From Planococcus shixiaomingii (GTDB taxonomy: Bacteria; Bacillota; Bacilli; Bacillales_A; Planococcaceae), in NCBI RefSeq assembly GCF_030413615.1, contig NZ_CP129236.1, positions 1,472,001 through 1,536,000 of the forward strand: a stretch of 64,000 bases of DNA, in the 5' to 3' direction. Below the pieces are notes generated by a model. It made no database searches, had not been told where the DNA came from, and saw only the letters and a program-made list of their open reading frames with translations. Positions 8,233-17,469 of the stretch are shown here, one piece after another (position 1 is the stretch's first letter; every line of letters begins with the position of its first letter). The position numbers and the translations under genes are program-made.

Positions 8233-10851
8233 ATGGCGAAGAAAATTCTTTTATTGGACGGAAACAGTTTGGCATATCGCGCATTTTTTGCATTGCCATT
8301 ACTAACAAATGAGAGCGGTGTTCATACGAACGCCGTCTATGGATTTACGATGATGCTTCAAAAAATATTGGAAGAAGAACAGCCGACCCATATGGTCGTG
8401 GCGTTTGACGCGGGAAAAACGACTTTCCGCCATGCAACATTTAAAGAATACAAAGGCGGCCGCCAAAAAACGCCGCCAGAGCTGTCTGAGCAATTTCCTT
8501 ACTTAAGAAAATTGATCGAGGCATATCAGATTAAAAGCTATGAACTGCCAAATTATGAAGCGGACGATATTATCGGGACGTTGAGCCTCGAAGCAGAAAA
8601 AGCCGGAGATGAAGTAATTGTCATATCAGGGGACAAAGACTTGACGCAGCTTGCTTCGCCATCGACGACAGTTTACATCACCCGGAAAGGGATCACCGAC
8701 ATTGAAAAGTATACGGTCGACCATATCCGTGAAAAATACGGCTTGAGCCCAGAACAAATCATTGACATGAAAGGTTTGATGGGCGACGCTTCCGATAATA
8801 TTCCGGGTGTGCCGGGTGTCGGTGAGAAAACGGCGTTAAAACTATTGGCCGCTCACGGGACGGTTGAAGGGGTTTACGCGGCGATTGAAGAGCAAAAAGG
8901 CAAGATGAAAGAAAAACTTGTCGAAAACGAAGAACTGGCTTACATCAGCAAAAAGCTTGCAACGATCGAACGTCATGCTCCTATTGAGATTTCAATCGAT
9001 GAATTAGGTTATTCCGGTCCGGATCATGAAGAACTGATCAAAGTCTGGAATGAACTTGCTTTTAAATCACTGCTTGAAAAAATGGACTATACAACAGAAG
9101 AAACAGAGAAAATAGAATTAGAATTCAATGTTTTGGAAGCGATCGAACCGTCAATTTTGGAAGACGAAATGGCAGTTCACCTGGAAATGTATGACGAACA
9201 ATATCATACGTGCGATTTGCTTGGCGTGTCCTTGGCAACTGAATCCGCGACATACGTCATTTCGATGGAGCAAATCCAAAACTCTGATATGTTTAAAGCT
9301 TGGTTAAGCGATCCGTCGAAAAAGAAATACATGGCAGATTCAAAAGCGGCGACAGCGGCCCTTTACCGGTGCGGCATCGAATTGAATGGTGTCGATTTCG
9401 ATTTGATGCTCGGCGCGTATATCGTCAATCCTTCGTTGACCTATACCGATTTGGCCAGCATCGTACAGGAATACGGCTATACGGAAGTTTCTACAAACGA
9501 GCAAATTTACGGCAAAGGCGCCAAAAAAGCGGTTCCTTCAAAAGACATATTGCATGAACATTTAGCTAGAAAAGCTCGGGCAATTTGGGCAGTACGGCCG
9601 GAAGTAGTACGCAAATTACAAGAAAACGACCAATTCGATTTATACGATAAATTGGAATTGCCTCTTGCCACCATTCTAGGGGCGATGGAATCGTTCGGTG
9701 TAAAAGTTGATAAAGGCCAGCTGACTGCCATGGGCAAAGAACTGGCCGAAAAGCTGGCTGAAATCGAAAAGAACATTTATTGGATAGCCGGTGAAAAATT
9801 CAACATCAATTCGCCAAAACAATTAGGTGTGGTCCTGTTTGAGAAACTCGGTTTGCCGGCATTGAAAAAAACCAAAACCGGCTATTCAACTGCCGCGGAT
9901 GTTTTAGAGAAACTAGAAGGCCAGCACGAAATCATTTCTCAAATTTTGTTATACCGCCAACTTGGCAAGCTATTATCGACTTATATAGAAGGTTTACTGA
10001 AAGAAATTCATGAAGACGGCAAAATTCATACAAGATTCCAACAGGCACTCACAACAACAGGAAGATTAAGCTCCATCAATCCAAACCTGCAGAATATTCC
10101 GGTGCGGCTTGAAGAAGGACGGAAAATCCGCAAAGCCTTTGTTCCTTCCGAGCCGGACTGGGTGATGGTGGCAGCCGATTATTCACAGATCGAGTTGCGG
10201 GTACTTGCCCATATGTCTGGAGATGAGCGGTTGATCGAAGCATTCCGAACTGACCGGGATATCCATACCGCTACAGCGGCAGACGTTTTCCACATTCCAA
10301 TTGAAGAAGTGACCAGCGATATGCGCCGCGCAGCGAAAGCTGTCAACTTCGGCATTGTTTACGGCATTAGCGATTACGGCTTGTCTCAAAGTTTGTCGAT
10401 TACGCGTAAAGCGGCACAAGAGTTTATTGACCGTTATTTGGCCAGTTTCCCTGGGGTGAAGCGCTATATGACCGATATTGTGCAAAAAGCCCGGAAAGAC
10501 GGCTTTGTGACGACGTTGATGAACCGTCGGAGATATTTGCCGGACATCAACAGCTCCAACTTCAATTTGCGCAGTTTTGCAGAACGTACAGCGATGAATA
10601 CACCGATCCAAGGAAGTGCAGCAGATGTCATCAAGAAGGCGATGATCAATATGGCCGAAGCATTGGAGCGGGAAGGAATGCAAACGCGTATGCTGTTGCA
10701 AGTGCATGATGAATTGATTTTTGAAGCGCCGCCAAACGAACTTGAAAAACTTAAAACATTGGTTCCAGAAGCGATGGAATCGGCGATGGAGTTGGATGTA
10801 CCATTGAAAGTCGATTTTGCATTCGGGGACTCTTGGTACGATACGAAGTAA
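8233..10851 (+). CDS. polA: DNA polymerase I
   Basis: Repair and Okazaki-fragment processing polymerase of 872 residues, the usual Bacillales length. Domains in order: 5' nuclease (1 to about 290, with LLLDGNSLAYRAF and the acidic YEADDIIGT), a degenerate 3'-5' exonuclease-like domain (about 300-465) without the full set of catalytic acids, and the polymerase domain (about 470-872) with motif A DYSQIELR, the O-helix region RRAAKAVNFGIVYG and motif C VHDELIFE. ATG 8233 follows AAAGGGG. mutM starts 15 nt later, so polA-mutM-coaE is a probable operon. Confidence 0.97.
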   Translation: MAKKILLLDGNSLAYRAFFALPLLTNESGVHTNAVYGFTMMLQKILEEEQPTHMVVAFDAGKTTFRHATFKEYKGGRQKTPPELSEQFPYLRKLIEAYQIKSYELPNYEADDIIGTLSLEAEKAGDEVIVISGDKDLTQLASPSTTVYITRKGITDIEKYTVDHIREKYGLSPEQIIDMKGLMGDASDNIPGVPGVGEKTALKLLAAHGTVEGVYAAIEEQKGKMKEKLVENEELAYISKKLATIERHAPIEISIDELGYSGPDHEELIKVWNELAFKSLLEKMDYTTEETEKIELEFNVLEAIEPSILEDEMAVHLEMYDEQYHTCDLLGVSLATESATYVISMEQIQNSDMFKAWLSDPSKKKYMADSKAATAALYRCGIELNGVDFDLMLGAYIVNPSLTYTDLASIVQEYGYTEVSTNEQIYGKGAKKAVPSKDILHEHLARKARAIWAVRPEVVRKLQENDQFDLYDKLELPLATILGAMESFGVKVDKGQLTAMGKELAEKLAEIEKNIYWIAGEKFNINSPKQLGVVLFEKLGLPALKKTKTGYSTAADVLEKLEGQHEIISQILLYRQLGKLLSTYIEGLLKEIHEDGKIHTRFQQALTTTGRLSSINPNLQNIPVRLEEGRKIRKAFVPSEPDWVMVAADYSQIELRVLAHMSGDERLIEAFRTDRDIHTATAADVFHIPIEEVTSDMRRAAKAVNFGIVYGISDYGLSQSLSITRKAAQEFIDRYLASFPGVKRYMTDIVQKARKDGFVTTLMNRRRYLPDINSSNFNLRSFAERTAMNTPIQGSAADVIKKAMINMAEALEREGMQTRMLLQVHDELIFEAPPNELEKLKTLVPEAMESAMELDVPLKVDFAFGDSWYDTK

Positions 10852-10866
10852 GAGGAGGTATATGCA

Positions 10867-11739
10867 ATGCCAGAACTTCCAGAAGTGGAAGGCGTGGTCC
10901 GGCAAATACGTCCGGCAGCCATCGGCAAGAAAATCCAGGATGTCTACGTTTCAGAAACCATTCGCGTATCGAAACGGAATGGCAAAGAAGCCATCATCAA
11001 ACGACTGGAAGCCGATGGGTTTATTGAAAGCCTGATTGGGGCTCAAATCATAAGCGTAGAACGCCGAAGCAAGTATATTTATTTTACATTGAAAACGGCG
11101 ACAGATGAATTTCTGCTCGTTAATCATTTGGGGATGTCGGGGGCTTGGTTTTATGTAGACCAGCTCCTGGCAATAACTGAAGAGAAATTCCGTCGCCACG
11201 TTCACGTGGTGTTGACACTTAGTGACGGTAATTTGTTGGCTTACTCGGATATCCGGCGTTTCGGGGAAATGCGCGTCTTAAAGGACGAAGCGGATTATCC
11301 CCCGCTTCTGCTGATGGCGCCTGAGCCATTTGAAGAAAATGCACTTGAACACTTTCTATCATTGGCAGAAAGCCCGAAATACCGGGGAAAACCGATTAAA
11401 GAAGTGATCATGGATGGACAAGTGGTTTCTGGTTGCGGCAATATTTATGCGACTGAGGCGCTTTATAAGATGAAAGTGCATCCGAATCGAGCGGCTGGCA
11501 GAATCAGCAGGCTGCGGAAAATCGAATTATTTGAAACGATTGTGGCAATTTTGCTGGAAAGCATCGAAGCTGGAGGCAGTACCATTTCCGATTACCGAAA
11601 CGTTAACGGAGCATCGGGAAGCATGCAGAACCGTTTTGGAATGTATGGAAAAAAACAGTGCGTTGGATGCGGCAGCACGACGAAGACGTTGAAAATTGGC
11701 GGCAGAACGTCAGTTTACTGCCCTACGTGCCAAAAGTGA
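10867..11739 (+). CDS. mutM: Formamidopyrimidine-DNA glycosylase
   Basis: Removes 8-oxoguanine and other oxidised purines and nicks the strand. The 290-residue enzyme starts with PELPEVE, whose N-terminal Pro is the nucleophile and whose Glu assists. A conserved Lys lies in RRSKYIYF, and the DNA-intercalating and Arg region is SDIRRFG. The C-terminal zinc finger CVGC...CPTC (about 267-288) is complete. It is slightly longer than the B. subtilis enzyme because of a small insertion in the first 60 residues. ATG 10867 follows AGAGGAGG. Confidence 0.96.
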   Translation: MPELPEVEGVVRQIRPAAIGKKIQDVYVSETIRVSKRNGKEAIIKRLEADGFIESLIGAQIISVERRSKYIYFTLKTATDEFLLVNHLGMSGAWFYVDQLLAITEEKFRRHVHVVLTLSDGNLLAYSDIRRFGEMRVLKDEADYPPLLLMAPEPFEENALEHFLSLAESPKYRGKPIKEVIMDGQVVSGCGNIYATEALYKMKVHPNRAAGRISRLRKIELFETIVAILLESIEAGGSTISDYRNVNGASGSMQNRFGMYGKKQCVGCGSTTKTLKIGGRTSVYCPTCQK

Positions 11740-11747
11740 GGTCTAAA

Positions 11748-12353
11748 ATGATTATTGGGTTAACAGGCAGTATAGCGAGTGGGAAAAGCACCGTATCAAA
11801 AATGTTGGCCGATTTAGGCTATCCAATTGTTGACGCGGATTTAGTGGCGCGCGTTGTCGTAGAACCGGGAACAGAGACGCTCAAAGAAATTGAAGCCATT
11901 TTCGGCAATGAAGTGATTTTGCCCGACGGCACGCTGAACCGCGCGAAACTTGGCGAAGTCATTTTTAACGATCCAGCAAGCCGCCAGAAATTAAATAACG
12001 TAATTCATCCCGCTATCCGCAAAGAAATGTTGCGGCAACGGGATGCTTTTTTAGCCCAAGGGCACAAAACGGTCATCTTGGATATTCCATTGCTGTTCGA
12101 AAGCAAACTGTTGAATTTTGCCGATAAAATATTGGTGGTCAGCGTTACGGAAGAAAATCAATTGGTCCGGTTAATGGAACGCAACGGTTTATCGGAACAA
12201 GAGGCACTGGCCCGCATTGGATCTCAATTGCCGATGGCTGTTAAAGAAGCGGGAGCAGACGCGGTCATCTTTAATAATGGGACACTAAAGGAAACGAAAC
12301 AGCAATTGTTGCACATATTAAGTGCTTGGGAACTAGATAAGAGAAAAGATTAA
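11748..12353 (+). CDS. coaE: Dephospho-CoA kinase
   Basis: Last step of coenzyme A synthesis, phosphorylating the ribose 3' hydroxyl. It is a 201-residue P-loop kinase with GLTGSIASGKST at residues 4-15, the ADLVARVVVEPG substrate segment and LDIPLLFES. ATG 11748 is chosen because the P loop must be at the extreme N terminus; the frame is open further upstream inside mutM but without family similarity. It follows mutM by 8 nt. In B. subtilis the sporulation gene ytaF lies between these two and is absent here. Confidence 0.95.
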   Translation: MIIGLTGSIASGKSTVSKMLADLGYPIVDADLVARVVVEPGTETLKEIEAIFGNEVILPDGTLNRAKLGEVIFNDPASRQKLNNVIHPAIRKEMLRQRDAFLAQGHKTVILDIPLLFESKLLNFADKILVVSVTEENQLVRLMERNGLSEQEALARIGSQLPMAVKEAGADAVIFNNGTLKETKQQLLHILSAWELDKRKD

Positions 12354-12391
12354 TGGCATGTTTTGTTATTAATGTTCCTTAATCCGGATAA

Positions 12392-12402
12392 TGTGTTATA
12401 CT
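12392..12402 (+). promoter_or_regulatory. gapB -10 region with CcpN-like box
   Basis: TGTGTTATACT fits the CcpN operator consensus TRTGHYATAYW at every position (consensus from memory of B. subtilis work) and contains a TATACT -10 hexamer (12397-12402). CcpN represses gapB on glucose in B. subtilis, so this is the expected place. The -35 is weak. Confidence 0.5.
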
Positions 12403-12453
12403 ATATATCAATTAGGGATTTTAAGTATAACTTATTTGATGGGGGACGTATAA

Positions 12454-13470
12454 ATGACTATTTCGATTGCGATTAATGGATTTGGGCGTATTGGCAGAAT
12501 GGTTTTTAGACAAGCTATTCTTATGGACGATATTACAATTAAAGCGGTTAACGCAACCTACCCGCCAGAAACTTTGGCTCATTTGATTAAGTATGACACA
12601 AATCATGGCATATTCGATGGCGACGTTTCTTTCGACGACGATGCATTGATCGTCAATGGGAAAAGAGTTCAGATTGTCAGTGAGCGCGATCCTCTGGAAT
12701 TGCCTTGGAGAGAATTGGGCATTGATATCGTTATCGAAGCAACTGGGAAATTCAATTCAAGAGATTTGGCAGCGCTTCATTTAGAAGCTGGAGCAAAAAA
12801 AGTTATTTTATCTGCACCCGGCAAAAACGCGGATATCACAATTGTTGTCGGAGTCAATGATGATAAATTGGATATCGAAAAGCACCATGTCATTTCAAAT
12901 GCCAGCTGTACGACAAACTGCTTGGCGCCAGTTGCTAAAGTGTTGAGCGATTCTTTCGGAATTGTCAATGGTTTAATGACTACCGTACATTCTTATACAA
13001 ATGACCAAAAAAACCTGGATAACCCGCACAAAGACTTGCGCCGGGCAAGAGCGGCCGGCCAATCCATCATTCCTACTTCGACAGGTGCTGCGAAAGCGTT
13101 ATCATTGGTTCTTCCAGAACTTGAAGGCAAACTTCACGGCATGGCGCTTCGAGTGCCGACACCAAATGTCTCGTTAGTTGACCTTGTCGTGGATCTCCAG
13201 AGAGACGTGACGCCGGAAGAAGTCAATGAAGCGTTCATCAAAGCTTCAGAAGAAGGCATGGAAGGCATTCTTGCATTAACGATGGAACCGCTTGTATCGG
13301 TCGATTTTAATACCAATCCAAAATCTGCGATCATTGATGGCTTATCGACAATGGTCATTGACAACCGAAAAGTAAAAGTTCTTGCATGGTATGATAACGA
13401 GTGGGGCTACTCAGCCCGCGTCATCGATTTAACTAAAAAAGTGGCTAACGCGCTCGTATCTCTCGTATAA
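12454..13470 (+). CDS. gapB: Glyceraldehyde-3-phosphate dehydrogenase, gluconeogenic type
   Basis: Interconverts glyceraldehyde-3-phosphate and 1,3-bisphosphoglycerate. The 338-residue protein has the N-terminal INGFGRIGRMVFRQ Rossmann motif and the catalytic ASCTTNCLAP (Cys near residue 152). Context next to coaE and speD, together with the CcpN-like box, marks it as GapB, the NADP-preferring gluconeogenic enzyme, rather than the glycolytic GapA. ATG 12454 follows GGGGGACG. A strong terminator ends the transcript. Confidence 0.93.
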   Translation: MTISIAINGFGRIGRMVFRQAILMDDITIKAVNATYPPETLAHLIKYDTNHGIFDGDVSFDDDALIVNGKRVQIVSERDPLELPWRELGIDIVIEATGKFNSRDLAALHLEAGAKKVILSAPGKNADITIVVGVNDDKLDIEKHHVISNASCTTNCLAPVAKVLSDSFGIVNGLMTTVHSYTNDQKNLDNPHKDLRRARAAGQSIIPTSTGAAKALSLVLPELEGKLHGMALRVPTPNVSLVDLVVDLQRDVTPEEVNEAFIKASEEGMEGILALTMEPLVSVDFNTNPKSAIIDGLSTMVIDNRKVKVLAWYDNEWGYSARVIDLTKKVANALVSLV

Positions 13471-13485
13471 AATAAAAAAACTTTA

Positions 13486-13518
13486 CCGCCTCTCAAGCTT
13501 ACGGAGAGGCGGTTTTTT
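13486..13518 (+). terminator. Terminator after gapB
   Basis: CCGCCTCTC pairs with GAGAGGCGG over a 9-nt loop and is followed by six T residues. Confidence 0.9.
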
Positions 13519-13570
13519 CATCTTTTATAAACTTTTTTAATAAATTGCGGCTTAATTGCAGTTAAATTTG

Positions 13571-13599
13571 TTGCATTTAATAGCAATACATCATATACT
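13571..13599 (+). promoter_or_regulatory. SigA promoter of speD
   Basis: TTGCAT (13571-13576) and TATACT (13594-13599) are separated by 17 nt. The start near 13606 leaves a leader of about 187 nt. Confidence 0.7.
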
Positions 13600-13605
13600 A
13601 ACAAT

Positions 13606-13792
13606 CGTAGTTAAAAAACAACTACAGCTCTTCTAAGTTTTCTGCAGCTTTTCACGGAAGCGAAGGAAGAATCTTTATTCACATGACTGCTTAAAGGGTT
13701 AGGACCTCTTTGGACTAACTTTCCCCCGTGGTAGTCAACTTTGAATATTTTGAGCACGAAAACAAAATGATATCAAAGGGGGAAAACGAACC
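13606..13792 (+). promoter_or_regulatory. Long structured speD leader, possible translational riboswitch
   Basis: Three helices are visible: GTAGTT/AACTAC (about 13607-13625), an outer helix 13685-13690 with 13731-13736 (one G-U), and inside it a hairpin 13698-13702 with 13715-13719 (GTTAG/CTAAC). The junction segment TTTCCCCC (13720-13727) is perfectly complementary to GGGGGAAA (13778-13785), which is the speD ribosome-binding site. Pairing would hide the site or form a pseudoknot. No known riboswitch class is recognised. Confidence 0.5.
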
Positions 13793-14176
13793 ATGGAAAC
13801 AATGGGACGTCACGTAATTGCAGAACTTTGGCAGTGTGATTTTGACAAATTAAACGATATGGATTATATCGAACAAACTTTTGTTGATGCAGCACTAAAA
13901 TCCGGAGCGGAAGTCCGCGAGGTTGCTTTTCACAAATTTGCACCACAAGGCGTAAGCGGAGTGGTAATCATTTCTGAATCGCACTTAACAATTCACAGTT
14001 TTCCGGAGCACGGCTATGCAAGTGTTGATGTTTATACTTGCGGCGATCTTGATCCGACTATTGCAGCCGACTATATCGCTAAAGCACTTGGCTCGAAAAG
14101 CAGCGAAGTTACAGAACTTCCGCGTGGAATGGGTCCAGTAAGTGTTGGAAAATCCAAAGTTTCAGTAACAGCATAA
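13793..14176 (+). CDS. speD: S-adenosylmethionine decarboxylase proenzyme
   Basis: Makes decarboxylated SAM, the aminopropyl donor for spermidine. The 127-residue proenzyme is of the short class 1B type. It self-cleaves at Glu62-Ser63 in [15 protein letters not shown], turning Ser63 into the pyruvoyl cofactor; His68 and Cys83 (YTCGD) fit the family processing and catalytic residues. ATG 13793 lies 10 nt behind GGGGG. It is monocistronic between two terminators, with a long structured leader that may sense a polyamine-pathway metabolite (inference). Confidence 0.95.
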   Translation: METMGRHVIAELWQCDFDKLNDMDYIEQTFVDAALKSGAEVREVAFHKFAPQGVSGVVIISESHLTIHSFPEHGYASVDVYTCGDLDPTIAADYIAKALGSKSSEVTELPRGMGPVSVGKSKVSVTA

Positions 14177-14197
14177 TCCGTTTACATGAAAAACACT

Positions 14198-14226
14198 AAA
14201 GCAGAGGATAAATTCCTCTGCTTTTT
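14198..14226 (+). terminator. Terminator after speD
   Basis: AAAGCAGAGGA pairs with TCCTCTGCTTT and continues into a T run. Confidence 0.9.
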
Positions 14227-14289
14227 CTATTGTAAGGAAAGATTTTTGGTATAATAGAAAGAAGAGAGTTTGTTTAGGGAGATGTCAAT

Positions 14290-14766
14290 ATGAAGTGTCC
14301 GGCTTGCCAACATAATGGAACGCGCGTCGTGGATTCACGGCCAGTAGATGAAAACAAATCAATCAGAAGGCGCAGAGAATGCGAAGCGTGCGGTTATCGC
14401 TATACGACATTTGAAAAAGTGGAAGAAATGCCGTTGATCGTAGTTAAAAAAGATGGCTCCCGCGAAGAATTCAGCCGAGAAAAAGTATTGCGGGGACTTA
14501 TCCGAGCGTGCGAAAAACGTCCGGTTCCTCTTGAAGTGCTAGAAGAACTGGTATTCACGATTGAAAAAGATTTGCGCCGCATCGGCAATGCCGAAGTGAA
14601 GTCAGAGGAAGTGGGCGAGATGGTGATGGAAGGGCTAGCGGCAATAGATGAAGTCGCATATGTCCGTTTCGCTTCTGTTTACCGCCAATTCAAAGACATC
14701 ACGGTATTTATTGAAGAATTGAAGGATTTACTGAAAAGAAATCCAGAAGAAAAGAAATCCGAGTAG
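14290..14766 (+). CDS. nrdR: Transcriptional repressor NrdR
   Basis: Nucleotide-sensing repressor of ribonucleotide reductase genes, 158 residues. The N-terminal zinc ribbon has CPAC (residues 3-6) and CEAC (31-34) ahead of GYRYTTFE. The ATP-cone domain starts at about residue 49 with [22 protein letters not shown]. The ATG follows GGGAGATG. A TATAAT lies at 14250-14255 with no good -35. It begins the nrdR-dnaB-dnaI cluster, as in B. subtilis. Confidence 0.95.
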   Translation: MKCPACQHNGTRVVDSRPVDENKSIRRRRECEACGYRYTTFEKVEEMPLIVVKKDGSREEFSREKVLRGLIRACEKRPVPLEVLEELVFTIEKDLRRIGNAEVKSEEVGEMVMEGLAAIDEVAYVRFASVYRQFKDITVFIEELKDLLKRNPEEKKSE

Positions 14767-14777
14767 GGCGGTGACTT

Positions 14778-16145
14778 ATGACTGCACTTTATAAAGAGCT
14801 TCAGCCTGCGGATTCGTATAAAATACGATTGCCATACCCCTTTTCAAATTATGATCGGCAATTATTGACGCTTTTGTACCAGCCGATGATCGGGGCGGAA
14901 GCAATCGCTTTTTATTTGACCCTTTGGGCAGAAGGCGAAGCGGCAAAAGAAGAAACCACCCACTATACATTAATGAATTTATTGGGCTTGCCCATTGCCA
15001 AGATTTTTGAAGCGCGCATTCAACTGGAAGCGATTGGTTTGTTGAAAACGTATCGAAAAGACGAGGAACATCGATCATTTATTTACGAGCTTTGTCCACC
15101 TCTTGATCCAAAAACGTTTTTTGCGGATCCGTTATTATCGATGTTCTTATTCAGCAAAATTGGAGAAACGGCTTATCGCCGCGCCAGGGACCGGTTTTTG
15201 ATCCAGTCGGAAGATATGGCCGGATTTCAGGAAGTGTCGCGGACATTCACTGATATTTACCAGCCAGTCCATGCAAAAGCGGGATACCCCGCCGAACAGC
15301 CGAAATTGCATGAGCGTAAACGGATCGGATATGATCCGGATACCGAGTTTGATTTTGATTTGCTGCGCCAAGGTTTATCCGAGCAATTGGTGCCGAAGCG
15401 CGTATTGACTGCAACCATTAAAGCAACGATTGCCAAACTGGCGTTTTTATACAGCTGGGGGCCGCTCGAAATGCAGAAGGTCATCTTGCTGGCAATTGAC
15501 GATGACTATACCTTGTCTGTTGAAGGCATCAAACGTGCAGCATCGGAATATTATAAACTGACTGTGGCTACAACAGCGCCGACGCTTGCCCAAGTACATA
15601 AGACGGAACCGGAGTTGAAAGCAACGGAACCTCCGAAAACTAAGCAAGATGAATTGCTGCTGTATTTGGAATCGGCAACACCGGTTGAAGTGCTGCGCGA
15701 CATTGCCAATGGCAACGAACCTTTGCCGGCAGATGTTCAACTGGCCAATCAGCTCGTCATGCAGCATGGCATGGAACCGCCCGTCGTCAACGTGCTGCTG
15801 CAATATGTTTTGTTGCGGACAGATATGAAGCTGACCAAAGCGTATGTAGAAAAGATTGCCTCGCATTGGCTCCGAAAAAAAGTTACGACGGCCAAAGAAG
15901 CGATGGAACTTGCACGCATTGAACATGCCCAGTACATGAAATGGAAGTCAGAAGGATCTCCGGCAGCAGCTTCAAAATCTTCTTCATCCAACAGAAAACC
16001 GGTTCGAGAAGAAAAACTGCCGGAATGGTTTTATCAAAAAGACGAAGTGCCAGCTGCAAAATCACAGCCGGCAAATGATAAACTCGAAGTGGAAAAACAA
16101 AAACTTCTCGCAAAACTTGCGTTGAGGAAAGGTAAAGGTGAATAA
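14778..16145 (+). CDS. dnaB: Replication initiation and membrane attachment protein DnaB
   Basis: Gram-positive helicase co-loader (not the helicase itself), acting with DnaD and DnaI at oriC and on restart. It is 455 residues, close to the B. subtilis 472. The N-terminal winged-helix region (about 1-130) and the C-terminal DDBH2 region (about 290-400, ASHWLRKKVTTAKEAMELA) are visible. The tail from about 400 is charged and low in complexity. ATG 14778 follows GGCGGTGA 11 nt behind nrdR. Its stop abuts the dnaI start. Confidence 0.92.
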   Translation: MTALYKELQPADSYKIRLPYPFSNYDRQLLTLLYQPMIGAEAIAFYLTLWAEGEAAKEETTHYTLMNLLGLPIAKIFEARIQLEAIGLLKTYRKDEEHRSFIYELCPPLDPKTFFADPLLSMFLFSKIGETAYRRARDRFLIQSEDMAGFQEVSRTFTDIYQPVHAKAGYPAEQPKLHERKRIGYDPDTEFDFDLLRQGLSEQLVPKRVLTATIKATIAKLAFLYSWGPLEMQKVILLAIDDDYTLSVEGIKRAASEYYKLTVATTAPTLAQVHKTEPELKATEPPKTKQDELLLYLESATPVEVLRDIANGNEPLPADVQLANQLVMQHGMEPPVVNVLLQYVLLRTDMKLTKAYVEKIASHWLRKKVTTAKEAMELARIEHAQYMKWKSEGSPAAASKSSSSNRKPVREEKLPEWFYQKDEVPAAKSQPANDKLEVEKQKLLAKLALRKGKGE

Positions 16146-17081
16146 ATGGAGCCGATCCGTGAAACGATGAAACGCGTGGTGAACGCCCCAGCTTTTTCCG
16201 AGCGCTATAGCGAAATGCGCAAAGAAGTGCTTGAACACCCAGGCGTTCAACAATTTTTGGAAGAACATTCTGCGGAAATCGACAAAGGTATTGTCGACAG
16301 AAGCATGGGGAAACTATATGAATATATTGATCAGTCGCATGACTGCAATAAATGCCCAAGTCTTGGAGAGTGCATTAATCACCTTAAAGGATTTGAACCG
16401 AATCTGGTGCTGGAACGGGAAACAATCGGTATTGCTTACACAAAATGCCGATTGAAAACCAATGCTGACAATAAGCGCCAGGCGTCTTCGATGATTCACA
16501 GCATGTATATGCCAAAAGAAGTGATGCAAGCGACCCTTTCTGGTTTTGAACTTGATGATAGCCGCATGGAGGCATTCCGTGCAGTTGACGCCTTTTTGGA
16601 CGAGGCAACCGGACCGGACCATCTACCTGAAAAAGGGCTTTTCCTTTACGGCAAGTTTGGCATTGGAAAATCTTATTTATTGAGTGCCATAGCAAATGAA
16701 CTGGCCGAAATGCGTGTCAAGTCGGTTCTGGTGTTTGTTCCCGAGTTCATGCGTGAAATGAAACAAGCAATTGGCGATCAAACGTTGCAGGAAAAAGTGG
16801 ATTATGTCAAAAAAGCGGATGTGCTGATGCTTGATGATATCGGTGCAGAAGCGATGTCCAGTTGGACGCGCGATGAAGTGCTGGGCACAATCCTGCATTA
16901 CCGCATGGCGGAAAAATTGCCGACATTCATGACGTCGAACTTCAGTTATTCCGAGCTGCAGCACCATTTGACGTATTCGCAGCGCGGCGAAAAAGAAGAC
17001 TTGAAAGCGGCTCGCGTGATGGAGCGAATCCGCGCGCTGACCATCCCTGTGAAAATGGACGGACGCAATCGGAGAACTTGA
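16146..17081 (+). CDS. dnaI: Primosomal helicase loader DnaI
   Basis: AAA+ ATPase that loads the replicative helicase. The 311-residue protein has an N-terminal zinc-binding domain with CNKCPSLGEC (about 59-68) and a later Cys near residue 101, and a C-terminal AAA+ domain with Walker A GKFGIGKSY (about 174-182), Walker B VLMLDDIGAE (about 227-236) and sensor segment FMTSNFSYSEL. ATG 16146 immediately follows the dnaB stop, with AGGAAAGGTGA overlapping the dnaB end. Confidence 0.95.
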   Translation: MEPIRETMKRVVNAPAFSERYSEMRKEVLEHPGVQQFLEEHSAEIDKGIVDRSMGKLYEYIDQSHDCNKCPSLGECINHLKGFEPNLVLERETIGIAYTKCRLKTNADNKRQASSMIHSMYMPKEVMQATLSGFELDDSRMEAFRAVDAFLDEATGPDHLPEKGLFLYGKFGIGKSYLLSAIANELAEMRVKSVLVFVPEFMREMKQAIGDQTLQEKVDYVKKADVLMLDDIGAEAMSSWTRDEVLGTILHYRMAEKLPTFMTSNFSYSELQHHLTYSQRGEKEDLKAARVMERIRALTIPVKMDGRNRRT

Positions 17082-17469
17082 ATAGCGAAGGTTAAGAGCG
17101 AAGTAAAGCTGTACTAGCTATGAAATCCAAACACGAATTCGCTAAATTAAATATACTTATATAAGTGGAACAAAAGGAAATAGTTTTTACAACTCGCTCC
17201 GGTTGCTTCGCCTAGCCCGTAGACGCACCGTCGCTGAGAAAGTTTTATAAAAGAAGCATTTTCTGTTTCTGCTCTTCTCATTTAAGATAAGAAGCAAAAA
17301 CGCGGAGAGTCCCGCGGAGCTGTTTGCGGAAGTTCAACAGTTGAAAACAATTAGTTCAACCTAAACAACATGGAGAAAGATTTATAATTTCCTAATCTGC
17401 AAGAAGAAGGTTGCGTTTTGTATTTATTCGAAGTATAGTAAAAACAATCGAAATATGATTTGAAATGCT
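17082..17469 (+). other. Non-coding stretch between dnaI and the thrS leader
   Basis: About 390 bp with no convincing gene. It holds a minus-strand, internally deleted copy of the dispersed palindromic repeat (17186-17249) and AT-rich sequence. B. subtilis carries ytxC and ytxB here; neither is seen. Confidence 0.6.
17186..17249 (-). repeat. Dispersed palindromic intergenic repeat, copy B (internally deleted)
   Basis: Read on the minus strand it matches copy A through CTTTCTCAGCGACGG and GGGCTAGGCGAAGCA. It then jumps directly to CCGGAGCGAG and TTGTAAAA, lacking the central hairpin of about 45 bp. Similarity to copy A also extends upstream through GCTTCTTTTATAA. Confidence 0.7.

Noticed and set aside
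10183..10905. Minus-strand open frame of 240 codons opposite polA
   Set aside because: Shadow of the polA polymerase domain; composition rich in His, Phe and Arg typical of antisense translation.
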